From: Kingdonia uniflora
Taxonomy: Eukaryota > Streptophyta > Magnoliopsida > Ranunculales > Circaeasteraceae
Assembly: GCA_014058105.1 (NCBI GenBank)
Contig: JACGCM010000146.1
Coordinates: forward strand, 620,001-684,000
Length of the DNA: 64,000 nt
Reading direction: 5' to 3'
Shown: positions 10,909-22,249 of the stretch, one piece after another
Layout: each line of letters starts with the position of its first letter
Position numbering within the stretch: the first letter of the stretch is position 1
Notes under the pieces: generated by a model
Seen by the model: only the letters and a program-made list of their open reading frames with translations
The model's database searches: none
Told to the model about the DNA's origin: nothing
Translations under genes and position numbers: made by a program

Positions 10909-12204
10909 AAACACCCCCAAACTAACATATTGCTAGTCCCTTAGCAAAAGAAACAAAAACTAAACTCTTTCGGGGTTTCTTATGATTGTATTTAGCGTAT
11001 GCAACAAGCCTTTCATCTTATAGGTTACCCAAATAGGACGAGTTGTGTCTCGTGAGGGGTTTTAGTGAATATACCAACAAAATTTTATCACAGACGTTCT
11101 GGTATTATAAATAACTAATAATTATTGCTCCTGGTATCTCTAAAAATGGATTAAATTCATATCAAAGATATAACACTTAAACAAGGGTTAACCATTAAAT
11201 AGGTTTAGAATTTATCAAGTCAATTTTTACTACTATCAGATTAGATTAAGTTTCATAATTTCATTCTTTTGTGTAGTGAATTTAGTTTCTGGAATCAAGA
11301 TGTTTGATAATCCTTCCAAATAACCTTAGCATTATCTTAAGTATGGTGGAAGAAATCTAGAAGTTAGTTCGATAATTACCTTAGTTTGTTCGCTATTTTT
11401 ATTGATCTTTCAAAGAAAATATCTATCCACACAAGTTTTTCATGGTAAGACTTTTGCATTTTGAGTTTTTATTTGCTCTTTTATGCGATCAACTTTTCCT
11501 CCTTCACATAGTTCTGAACTATACTCGTAAAGACTCATTTTTATTTTTATTTTTTTGGTCTCTTACTTTCACATTGATTCATGGCTTGGCTTGAGATTAA
11601 TAAAAATTCTTCCTCTTTCAGTTCTAATCTTGCGAGGGGCCTTAAATTATGAATGTTTTTTTTGTACGAGAATGTCAGCTTCATGAAGGAGTCAATAACT
11701 TGTAAAAATTCATACAAACCCTTAGCATTAATTTATAAGAAATAAAGTTTTCCTAGGTAATTGTCACCCTCGTTAGAGATTCTTCCTAACCCAAACCGTT
11801 AATTAATCAAAAGGTGATAGTTAGTTTTAACAAAACATTGATAACATAACTATGTGAAGTACAATTATAAGGGTGATTTTCTTCTGAAACATATCTAATA
11901 GGATGGTAGTACCAAAAACATAAAAACTCTTAACGCACTAACAATTTATAGATTAAAATAAACCATAACCTTATAATTTTATTCTAAGTGCAATTCAATA
12001 ATTCTAAGAATGTCCAAAGATCAGAGTATACAAAAGATGTGTCTACAATACCAGAATGCCCTAGAATATCAACTTTTCTTGGAAAAAGTTATGAAAATCT
12101 TATTTACCCCCCACCCTTAAACTAAATCAGCATGTGTCCCCCCAGTTGGCAAAAATGAAAAGAACAGGAGAAAATCTAAAAATATTGCCAGAACATGATA
12201 AGGG
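10909..12204 (-). other. 3' noncoding region of the Athila derivative
   Basis: No ORF of note. On the minus strand the sequence passes from the protease region (ending about 12205) straight into DNA with the character of a gypsy 3' untranslated region, ending at the polypurine tract near 10909-10922. The place of the pol deletion is close to 12200. Confidence 0.5.
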
Positions 12205-14098
12205 TTGTCTCCCGCAAGCGCTAAGTTTAACGTCTTCAGCCAGACTCACGAGATATTCTCAAAAGTACTACTCATAATACTCTGGATCATATTGCACTCA
12301 AGTGGTTCAGAATTAAAAGGGGAATGTGACGCATTAAAGATATTTAATTATGTTGTCATGTTCTCGAAGGTCAACTTCATAATTCTATTACGGTAATTGA
12401 TTACCACATTAGCTGCTGCCATAAAGGGGCGACCAAGAATCACAATGATCTCGTCTTCAGGGTTTGCCACTAGCTCAGTATCGAACACAGTAAAGTTTAC
12501 TGGATTAACAAACTACTCAATCTGGATCAGCACATCTTTAACTACACCCTTAGGAATCCTAATAGATCGGTCAACTAGCTGCAGGGTCCTATTTGTGGGC
12601 TTAAGTACACCGATATTCAATTGTTCATAAACATATTAAGGAATGAGATTCATAGCGGTACCTAAATCAAGTAAAGCTCTTCTTATCTTACGGGTCCCAA
12701 TTAAACATGAAATAGTAGGGCATCATGGGTCCTTGTATTTGGGAAAGGATTTACTCAAAAGGACAGAACTAACATGTGCATCTAAAAGAATAGACTTATC
12801 ACTCTCGTGAACATGAAAAGTATTTTTTGGGACATGTATGCGTCGTTTTAAGTTGGAATGATCTTTGAGGAATTTTGCGTAATTAGGAATATGCCTTATA
12901 GCCGTAAGAATAGGAATGTTAATCACACAATGCTTAAAAATATCTGAAATCTCTTCATAGGCATTGCCCTTCTTAGCCAGAGTTAATCGCTGAGGAAAAG
13001 GAGCCAGCGGCTGAACATTTGTTATCATAGTTTCTTCCCCACTCACAGGTTCTTCTATGGGTTTACTTTAAATTTTTAGCTCGGTTTCCTTAGGCATTAC
13101 TACCAGATTATCAACTTTCGTACCACTCCTAAGAGAAATAATGGCGTTGACTCCATCACTATTAGAAGATCTAGGATGTTCAGTATTCCCTTTAGGATTA
13201 GCTTGAGTTTGACTGGGAACGTTCTTTTATCTTTCGTGCTTATCTCTGTTGCCATTTTACCTATTTGTTCCTCAATTTTGACAATAGATGACTGAGTTAC
13301 TTGCATAAATACCTTAAGAGTATCTTCTAAGGATGTGGTTAGAGTAGGCAGATTCCTATTGTGTGGAGGAATATAAGGCACATTAAGGGGAGCTTGGTAT
13401 GACAAATTTAAACAACTAGAAGGGCACATAGACTAAACACGAGCTCTAGTATCATAATCTAGACCTTCATAGAGAGTTTGAACTATATCTATCAATTAAA
13501 TCCTGTGATGTGGGCATCCTTGCTCTAAATCGCTAAACCTTTGTAGGTAGTCATATAATGACTTACCTCGATTTTGCGTGAAGCTACAGATACTCTGTCG
13601 TATCTTAGCAGTTCTATGGTTAGGGAAATACTTTTTCAAAAACTCCTTAACGAGTTGTTCAAACGTATTTACAGAGTTCTCCTCAAGGGTGTACAACCAA
13701 TCGTGTGTGTTTCCCATAAGAGAAAAAGGGAACACATGTAATTTTAAAGAATCCTTTGTAATACATTCGAAGTTTAAAATAAGCATATGATCCCTAAAGT
13801 TCCTAAGATGGTTATACAGGTTTTCAGTGGGACTACCATGAAATTTGGAAAGTATAGACAAGAATCCCTGCTTTAACTCAAAGTTTCCTACATTTATAGG
13901 AATCACAATACACGAAGGTTTATTCACAACTGTAGGATGCATTCGATTGCGAAGAGTGATTCTCTCCACAGCAGCAGCAAGTTCAGAATCGTTCCAAGTA
14001 GCAGCGGGACCATCAATCCCATCAGTCCCGCTCATATTGATTCTAGAAGCATTTTTAGTCCGAGCTTGGGTGTTACCCCAATTTAACATAAAACTCAA
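12205..14098 (-). pseudogene. Athila gag-protease region (decayed)
   Basis: The minus-strand frame from 14098 opens MSFMLNWGNTQARTK and contains a retrotransposon gag core: FHGSPTENLYNHLRNF, a W-containing helix region and FEQLVKEFLKKYFPNHRTAK, then RGKSLYDYLQRF. This open part is 200 codons; further frames at 13429-13100 (EEQIGKMATEISTK) and 13046-12723 (PNYAKFLKDH) continue the gag tail after frame changes. From 12720 to 12205 the minus strand reads as an aspartic-protease region with DLGTAMNLIP in place of the usual D-[ST]-G-A motif, then an ILGRPFMA flap-like block. The Leu for Ser/Thr next to the catalytic Asp and the stops show it is not functional. Confidence 0.8.
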
Positions 14099-16444
14099 TT
14101 AATATATGCGAACACACTAAAAGACCTAAGAATGATGCAAGCACTCAAGAACATTTTACTGGTCTCTTTTTAGGTTAAATTGTGAACACAATCTTAGGGT
14201 TTAATGTTCCTACTCCTGACAGTAGATTGGTTCGCACTTGAGTTATTTTTACTCGCTTTGGCGATAGCTCGCATGCTATCTAGTCACCTAGATGCACTTG
14301 TGCTGGAAGGCAGGGCGAACCGCTTAGAGTCACCTATTCACACTAGCTATGCTAGGGAACGTACGTCCTCCAGCAAACGTAGCCACTTATCAGGTTTTCC
14401 TATTGAGCGTGTTACCCCAGGTCCGAGCAAAGCCTTTTGATTAACTATGTTTTTTATGGCTTCTTATCTAAAAATCTTTTAAAGTGGTCAGGACTGTCGA
14501 TACCGAAAAGATTTTAAAAGCTGGGTGATGAACTCCCGGGTTCCTAATGCGTGGGCACGCACGGGTGATGAAATCCCATTTTTATTCACCCTTATCTAGG
14601 CGTTGTTGCAAAAATTAAACATTTTATCAATCAAACAATATTTACACACGATGTACCGCGACAGGGAGGGTGCGATGAAAAGATGATTACCTATAGGGCA
14701 GCCTTTTTAGGGGCACGTTTGGTTACCCTGGCGAAACCGTTGGGAAGGCCTACTCATGATCGTTTGCGAAGTACGCGTTGAAAGGATTTCCAGCCTGAGT
14801 AGGGGTTCTGAAGCTGTACCTGTAGCAGAGTACAATTTCCTCACCTTATAGAGCGTCACTCATTAAATTTTACATAAACATTTTCTCAATCCTTACAACA
14901 ATACTGGAAAATATATAAAAATTTAAACAACTAGAAGTCTTCTTGGCTTTTGTCGCTTTTCTTTGATGTTGGCTTTGTTCTTCAATAACTTGAAACAACA
15001 CTTATGTATGTCTATGTTCGTGAACCAAGTATGTAGCAAAAATGCTACCCAACTGTCTAGATCGAGTAAAAGATATCGTCGTTCCCACAGGAATACATAG
15101 GTAGAGCTTTTAAGCAACAGTTGTTGAATCAGATTCATTCTTAGCAAGAACGACTCTATAATACTTGGTAGATACGAACAGAGTTATACAAAAGAAAGCT
15201 GTATAGTGACAAAAATGACGAATAACAATCCCTGATCAAATACCAAAACAATACAAAATTCAAACTTTAAATCACAGCTCACTAAAATTAATCCAAAAAT
15301 ATAAACTCAAAAACACAATAAACTACTATAGCAGCAGAGTAAATATAATAAATTACTATAGCAGTAAAGTAAACACAGTAAATTACTGTAGCAGAGTAAA
15401 CAAATAATTTTGATACGATTTACCGTCACAAATACAATCAGTCTCCAAGCTTTAAATGGAAATAATAGTATTTGTGGTAACTCAGAACAGTAGGTATTGG
15501 CGTTCAGAAATAGCGGCAATGACTTCAGTAACAACAGCAAACAACAACAGCAATGGTAACTGCAGTTGTACAAGTCTACAGGTAGCGGTAGTAATCACAG
15601 TTTTAGCAGTAATTTAGGAGGCAAATCATGGCTGAAACCCAAATCAAACACTAATCACAGATCCCCCAAAACTTGGCAGAAACCCCAGAATCACTCACTG
15701 CAAATAACAAAACCCCAATCTTCACCTGCAAACACAAAACCCTAATTTCCAATTGCAAACAACAACAAAATCGAAGCAAACAAAAACAATAAAATCGAAG
15801 CAACCAACAAAACCCCAAATCATGAAATCTCCGTTGTTCCCCAAATCGAATTCCAGACCTTGAATCCCCCAAATTCAGACCTTAAAACTCCCAAATAAGG
15901 GATTAAAAAGAGATTGATGAAATTGACAACCTTTAGGGTGAAATCTGCCGTTATCAAGATGTAAAATTTAAACGCCAAGCTATGGAAAACAAAAATTGAG
16001 AGCAAAGGAGAGAAGAATCAACCCAAATCCTTCCCAATCGATCACAAGCAAGTGAATTGGAGAGCCGATGTCCGAGAGAAGGAGTATGTTTTAATCCCAA
16101 AAGCCCTAAATTCAAATCCTCTTAGATGGCGAGAATAATTGTTGAAGACGAAGAGAATCAAACTGGAGTTCCACAAAATGCACCAACTGGGGTTTCAACA
16201 AGAAGAGACCCCTTAGTGTTTGGCAGAGTATTTGGTGCTTGATTTTTGAGAGAGAGAAAGAGACAAATAAACAAAAACATGCCAACAAACAAATAAAAAC
16301 AACACGACTCAAATAAAACAAAAATAGCAACAGAGAAGAAAAAATCGATACGAATATAAAATAAAAACTCGTCAAGCGGAATACTAATTTAATAATAGGG
16401 AGACGATTTTATAAATCGATTGCATCCCCGGCAATGGCGCCATT
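14099..16444 (-). other. Leader of the Athila derivative
   Basis: About 2.3 kb between gag and the 5' LTR. It lacks a supported ORF. A stretch at 15300-15830 is rich in CAG, CAA and CAGTAA phrases. A block at 14230-14600 has higher GC than its surroundings. The primer-binding site closes the leader at 16426-16442. Confidence 0.5.
16426..16442 (-). other. Primer-binding site, tRNA-Asp type
   Basis: Minus strand TGGCGCCATTGCCGGGG, two bases inside the LTR end at 16445. The known plant tRNA-Asp primer site is very similar (one difference, G to A). It fixes the element's orientation. Confidence 0.75.
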
Positions 16445-17011
16445 TGATAAACCGTATCAAATTGGGTGTTGTAGTATAAAAGAGGGTTGTCGTTCTTCAG
16501 AGATGCATAGATAAAAATCACAATTCTATTATCAAATTAAGTAAAAAGGAATTGTAAAAAGAATTTATAATTAAAAACACTTCCATGAATTCCATAGATT
16601 TCCCAAGATTCTCCATAAAAACATTAATAAAAACTTACAATTCTTTGCAAGAAAGCTACGGTTCCCCATAAAGTAAAAGATGATTTTCTCCTCTCTACAA
16701 CTCTATCTCTATTTAACCTAACTAAAAGTTTTATTCTTACTCAACAACTCCACATTTTCTGGAGATCTTTTAGATAGGCTTGACTACTAAGTCTTCTAGC
16801 AGCTCCAGCAGCTGTTGTAAGGTTCTTCACTAAGTCATCTCCAGCAGCATCTTTTAGCTTGTAAAAGTTGGGCTTTTAGGCTGGGCTTGGTTGCAATTGT
16901 CTTATTACCTGTAATAGTCAAACATACTTCAATTAGGCCCATTGAAACATAAAATAAGGTCCTAGATAATATAAATTGAAGGACAAATATAGGCATTTAT
17001 CATGCCTATCA
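16445..17011 (-). repeat. 5' LTR of the Athila derivative
   Basis: 567 bp. On the minus strand it starts TGATAGG and ends GTTTATCA, giving short inverted termini TGATA..TATCA. Its promoter-distal half matches the truncated LTR at 10585-10908. Confidence 0.8.
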
Positions 17012-17407
17012 CAAGCACCCCTCAAGATTGGTTTGAGGCAGTAGGGATTGAGGAAGATCAGACTGACGAATGTTTCTTCACATTAAATAGAATTTTCCTA
17101 ATGGAGAAGGATGTCTCCGGTGAAAAGGCACAACTGCTGAAAATACAATATGAAGAGTTCAAGGAAAAATTAAGAGGGGTTGATGAAATAGAGGACGAAC
17201 TGGATGAAATTATAATTAAAAAAAAGAGAACGTTTTGAAGAGTTCAAGTTCCATATCCACTTCTTGGAAGATCAGCTCTGCGCTCTAAAGTTGGACCGGG
17301 ATGAGCACAAGAAACTGTAAGAGGATTCGGCCTTTAAAATTGGCTATCTTGAATAGAAGATCATGGCTATAGAACGTGATCAGAATTCCTTAAGTGAGAA
17401 GTTGTGA
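17002..17407 (+). pseudogene. Coiled-coil ORF, tandem copy 1 (frameshifted)
   Basis: The frame opens MPITSTPQDWFEAVG and is strongly helical and charged (EEFKEKLRGVDEIEDELDE). At about 17222-17238 a one- or two-base slip in an A-rich run causes an early stop. After restoring alignment with copy 2 by eye, homology continues to a stop at 17405-17407, including DRDEHKKL. The ATG at 17002 lies in the last ten bases of the Athila LTR, so the insertion replaced the upstream part of this gene. Copy 2 at 18013-18423 is a homologue; their spacing is 1.01 kb. No family is recognised. It may be an accessory gene of the adjacent MULE. Confidence 0.5.
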
Positions 17408-17409
17408 AC

Positions 17410-18012
17410 ATTTGTGTTGTTTTGTTTTTTGTTTTTATTGTTTCCCTTGTATGAACATTTGTTTTGTTTCGTTTTGTTTTTTCTCTTTCAAATAGTTATT
17501 TCTGTATGATATGAGGGAAACAAACTGCTGAAAACTTCCATCCGAAAATAATGATATAAGGGAACCAAAGAAATGATAATGACTCTATGAACAATGGTAG
17601 ATAAATGTTAAACTTAACAAAACTGGTGATAACATTTGAACAGACAAATGATAAATTATCGTTAAACAATGACAGTCCAGAAAAGAAAAATGATATATAG
17701 CATACAAACAAATGCGCAATTCTCTTGAACATATGACGAGTCGATGTGATAAGTAATAATACTTGATTAGACAACTCAGTTTAAATACTCATATGACTTA
17801 CGTGTACAACAAGAAACGACAACAAAGTAATAATATATTTTACCCTAAACATTGTGTAATCCCTGACACGCGCCCCTTCCCAATGCATTTAATTCCCCAT
17901 TATAAAAACCTTAATCTCAAATCAAATATTCTCAACTCTTCAACTATTCAAACCCTAACCTTAAACTCTTTTCAACTTCTCAAGAAAAATATTGTACTCC
18001 ACTCGATTGAGC
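17410..18012. other. Spacer between the coiled-coil ORF copies
   Basis: No gene. The first part (17500-17720) is homologous to 18590-18760 downstream of copy 2 (shared aaaataatgatataaggg and aacttaacaaaactg), so the duplicated unit spans ORF plus 3' DNA, about 1 kb. The part at 17735-17820 resembles 8270-8345. Confidence 0.55.
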
Positions 18013-18423
18013 CATGCCTCTTCGAACACTCCATATGATTGATTTGAGTCGGTAGGGATGTAAGAAGATCAGCATGACCAACATCTCTACAAATTGAATA
18101 GACTATGCCTAATAGAGGAAGATGTCTCCGGTGAGAAGGTGCAAATGCCAAAAGAGCATTGCAAAGACTTTAGGGAAAAATTAAGAGCATTCGATATAAT
18201 CCAGGATGAACTGTATCAAGTTATAGCAAAGAGAGATCAACATTTTAAAGAGTTCAAGTTTCATATGCGCTTCTAGAAAGATCGACTCTACACCGTAAAG
18301 TTTGACCGGGATGAGCACAAGAAACTATGGGAGGAGTTAGTTTCTAAGATTAGCTGTCTCGAGCAGAAAATCCAGGCTTTGGAGCGTGATCTGGAATGCT
18401 CGAAACGTGATCAGGAGTTGTAA
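18013..18423 (+). pseudogene. Coiled-coil ORF, tandem copy 2 (in-frame stops)
   Basis: Homologous to copy 1 from its ATGCCT onward. The core frame reads NRLCLIEEDVSGEKVQ, FREKLRAFDIIQDEL and, after one TAG, DRDEHKKLWEEL and CLEQKIQALERDLEC to a TAA at 18421-18423. That would make about 130 residues, nearly all heptad-like. Two stops (a TAA near the start and a TAG at about 18274) break it. Upstream DNA (17735-18000) has no second transposon, so the promoter of this copy may be original. The C-terminal half is better kept than in copy 1. Function unknown. Confidence 0.5.
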
Positions 18424-18589
18424 ATATTTGATATGGTTTTTTTGGTGTTTAGTTTATTAGTTTTTTGTGGTAACTACTACTTTCCCTTTGTATGAATGAA
18501 CATCTGTTTTGTTTTATTTTGTGTTGTGGTGTTTTGTTTTCTTTTTGCTGTTAAATAGTGGTTTTTGTTTGATATGTGGCGAACAAAAT

Positions 18590-19035
18590 AATTACAGTTC
18601 TATAAGAAAATAATGATGATATAAGGGAGGAAAAGTTTAATGATGAACTTAACAAAACTGATGATAATAATTCAACAGACAAATAAGAAATTCTTGGCGC
18701 ACAAATGACAGTTCAGAAGCAAACAATGATATAAAGAAACTAACAAATGCAAAATTCTTTTAGAACAAATAACAGTTCAGAGGGAAACAATGATATCATA
18801 GAAATAAACAAATGAGAAATACTTCTTGTACAAATGACAGTTCAGAAGCAAACAATGATATCATAGAAACAAACAAATGAGAAATTCTTTGTGCACAAAT
18901 GAAAGTTCAGTAACAAATAATGATATAATGGAAACAAACAAATGAGAAATTCTTTTTAAACAAATGATAGTTATATTTACATAAATGATGATTTTAATAA
19001 TATTGACGATAAATATCATACAAACAAATGATACA
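18590..19035 (+). repeat. Dense cluster of ACAAATGA motifs
   Basis: Eight exact ACAAATGA sites occur between 18701 and 19031 with spacings of 22 to 107 bp, embedded in repeated phrases such as aacaaatgagaaattctt and acagttcagaagcaaac. This is the 3' flank of the transposase and of the coiled-coil ORF. Units are irregular, unlike a satellite. Confidence 0.75.
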
Positions 19036-19052
19036 TAGAGTACCCAAAATCA

Positions 19053-22000
19053 TCAGTGCAAGCAGATTGTAACATCTTCATCTGGGATGACAGGTAGCTC
19101 AGTGCTCATTGCAAAAGATGGTGTCATTGCTGGACGTGTATTATCGTCAGATGGAATGGGCAAAAGCTTACAAGAATAATGATTGTGTCCATTTTTTTGA
19201 TACCTACTGCAAAATCTTAGTTTGGTGACAAGACTAGGCATTTTTACCCTTCTCTTCCTTTACGTGCGAGGGCGACCGACTCGAACTGTTGGAATAGGAT
19301 CACGAACACGTGGATCAGTTTTTAAAATTTTCCACTGCTCAATTCCTCTTATAGGAATCCATATCGGTTTATAAACTGCCTTGTATGTTTCATTTGTGAA
19401 GTACTCAGAGACACGTGTAGTTGGATTAGCATTAGCAAGACCGAGAGTGCGTGCTCCATGTTCACAAGGAATACCCATCGTTTGCCACCAACGACAAGAA
19501 CAAGTACCATCTTCAATATTTGCATAATCGGTTCTGTCATAACTAGTCATCTGAAAATAGTGATGTGGTGTACGAACCCTACAGGTTAGTGAATCCGCTA
19601 TAAAGTTTCTGCTCTCACAATGATCCGTAGCCCATGGTATTAAGTGAGCTCGACTCTTCTCAGCTTCCTCCTTATACGTGTGGGACATTTCTGAACAGAT
19701 TCTGCACAATTTCTCAATAAGCACATGGATAAGAAGATCTCTCACTTTCAAAATAACGTTATTCCAACTCTCGACATGATTAATGTAAGCCACTCCGTAT
19801 TTAAAAAAATGACAAACAATTGAAAGAAAATGCCAAATTTGTAAAACCCGTTGATAAATGGGATCATACAACTGCAAAAGGAATAATAAAGAACTGATGA
19901 CAAATAATTGAAAAAAAAATTACAAATAAGTATGCAAATGCAGTAATAATGACTATTCCTGAAATAACAAATAAGAAGTTGATCAATAAAGAGTGATAAC
20001 ATACCTACTCATTGGAATGTATAGATTGTACCATTTTTCTTTGGGAATACCTAGTATGTATTGGAGACCCACTGGATCTATATTTCGAATAACATTCATG
20101 TGTTTATCAAAATTAATGTTGGTTAGGGCCTCTGCTGCCATCCTCATACTTTCGAGGGTAGTTTTTAAGTTATTCGATATGTGGGAGGCACAAAATGTAT
20201 GGATTGCAAATGAAAACACCTTGGGTACAACATTAATAATTCCAGCGTTCCTGTCAAAGGTGACGACAAATCTAGTGTCATAACCGTGGAAATTAAACTC
20301 AAACATTTCCAGGAAGTATGTCCAGCTTTCGGTGGTCTTCGAGTCTGTTATCAAAAATGCAAGTGGAAAAATATGATTGCTTGGGTCAATGGTGATGGCT
20401 ATTAGTAGAGTCCCACGATATCTCTCCTTCAAAAATGTTCCGTCAATCACAACAACGGGTCTGAATAGTTTATAAGTTTTTTTGGGAGAACCAAAACACC
20501 AAAAAGACCTTGTAAATCTCTTATCCTTACAAATCGTAGTTTGTATGTCAAATACCAAATTCGAGTCAACCAATCTCACTTCTGTAAAATAGCTCGTAAG
20601 TAGTTGGCATGCGTGCTCAAAGCTGCCTCGCATATGAAATAATTATGTATATCAAATGAAATTATGGAGCAGACAAATGATAAACGTCAAAGTACGAATG
20701 ACACAGTGAGTTGACCAAATGACATGTAATAAAATAATAAACATTATTGTACGAATGACAGGTATGGGGGAACAAATAACATATAAAGTGATGATACCTC
20801 TGCGTGGGTTTCTTCTTTCGTACGTCAGGAAAGATTGTATGTTACATCAATATTGTGATTAATTTATATATCATCAATAATTTCGAAAGGTTTATAGTTT
20901 AGGTCTTTTCATAGTTTTTGCTTGATTATAGAAGCAACCCATCTACTAGACGCTGCCTTATACGCGTTCTTACCATCAGTTTCTACTCGGATGCATGTAT
21001 GCACAGAGCAATAAGTACTTACTCTAAATAGGGAAGAACTGAGCAACTTTATCGCATAAATCTACCAAGAACATTTATGACCTTTGCAACGTACCACAAT
21101 TTTATATTCGTTACTCAGAACGTGTTCGAGATTGAACTTGTTTACAGTTGCATAAGCTCTTATGTGATTCTTGAGTACAATCCTATCTCGATATAGATCA
21201 CCAATATTAAACTCTTTACTGAAGTCATAGATATCCTCTGTGTACACAGCAGATTTGAACCAAAAATCTACGAGATCTTTCACCTGTTCAGGCTGTAGCT
21301 CAAACTGAAATTTAGCTGAACAAATGAGAAATATGCTTATTAGCATGATACTAATTTGATAAGAAATGTTAAAAAATATCTCACAAATGACAAATTTTGT
21401 GAGCTAACCTGAACGTTCAGTTTGTCTAATGATAGTTTCGGGTTCAATTGAGAGAGGACCATTAGTTAACATAGGTTCATTTAAGAGATGAATATCAGTA
21501 GGGCTAGTTTGAAAATGTTCATTTGATTAAAGAACATTAGTTAACACAGGTTTATTTGATAGATGAATATTTGATTAAGGAATACTAGGTTTATTTGAGA
21601 GAGGAACATCAGTACGAAGAGTTTCAAAAAATTCATTTGATTGAGGAACGTCATCATCATCCACTAAAGGTCCAAACCTACGTGGATCATACCCTCTGCC
21701 GTTTATTTTAGGGTAACCCCTGTATCAGGCTCAGGATCAAGAAATGAGTTATGACGCAAATACCCCCTCGCTTTGGTGGTTGACAACCATTTACCTGAAC
21801 CAGTATCTTTGGTGGTGGACAACCCTTTACCTGAAGAATAGAAATCAAAAATAAAGTTCTAGAAGTTCTGGGAAGGTACCCTAAGATCATTATTAATCCA
21901 TATGTGAACGGGTGTACCGGGATTGCTTTTATGTATATTGATCATTGCGGTAAAGTCCTGGACCGATAAAATTGTGCATGCACAACCATTGACGAAGTTG

Positions 22001-22192
22001 TGCAGCTTACAGTTCTTACGACGGATTTTGCTTATTTATTCAAGGAGTGTAACAAAATCTTCATATGAAGAGTGCGCTCTTAGTGAGGTAAGTTTCGTAC
22101 TTCCTCCAACATAACTAACGATTGATCCAATCTTTGGACGTACGATATCCCCGCCAAAATGAACAATAGTATAAAGCTGAACTCCATCCATC
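19053..22192 (-). pseudogene. MULE transposase (MuDR-type), intron-containing, decayed
   Basis: Read on the minus strand in four blocks. The N-terminal block starts MDGVQLYTIVHFGGDI (22192) and carries a YVGG motif typical of MULE N-termini. Block 2 (21315-20798) contains the plant MuDR DNA-binding domain (VNKFNLEHVLSNEYKIVVRC). Block 3 (about 20630-20005) has the MULE catalytic domain: VVVIDGTFLK (first Asp), FDRNAGI (second Asp) and FCASHISNNL. Block 4 (19871-19053) has HVESWNN (the expected Glu), a SWIM zinc finger (GTCSCRWW..PCEHG) and a degenerate zinc knuckle. Introns 21316-21408 and near 20634-20797 follow GT-AG. At least five in-frame stops and a frame change at the last intron make it inactive. 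The three acidic positions are retained. Confidence 0.85.
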
Positions 22193-22249
22193 CCTGAAAC
22201 AAATGAGAAAAATGATAATAAAAATGATAACGAAGCAAAAGACAAATGT

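Larger units (their letters stand above)
10585..17011 (-). mobile_element. Athila-type gypsy element, internally deleted (gag-PR only)
   Basis: Two related LTRs flank the element: 16445-17011 (5' LTR on the minus strand, full) and 10585-10908 (3' LTR, truncated). The primer-binding site next to the 5' LTR reads TGGCGCCATTGCCGGGG on the minus strand, close to the tRNA-Asp type used by Athila elements. A polypurine tract (tttgggggtgtt, minus strand) borders the 3' LTR. A leader of about 2.3 kb precedes gag, also typical of Athila. Protease-like sequence ends near 12205 and the typical RT, RNase H and integrase are absent: only 1.3 kb remains to the 3' LTR. This is therefore a non-autonomous derivative. 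Confidence 0.8.

Noticed and set aside
16445..16475. A second CACTA terminus (attgggtgttgtagta) pairing with 9421
   Set aside because: It lies within the Athila LTR and matches only weakly; the LTR boundary explains it better.
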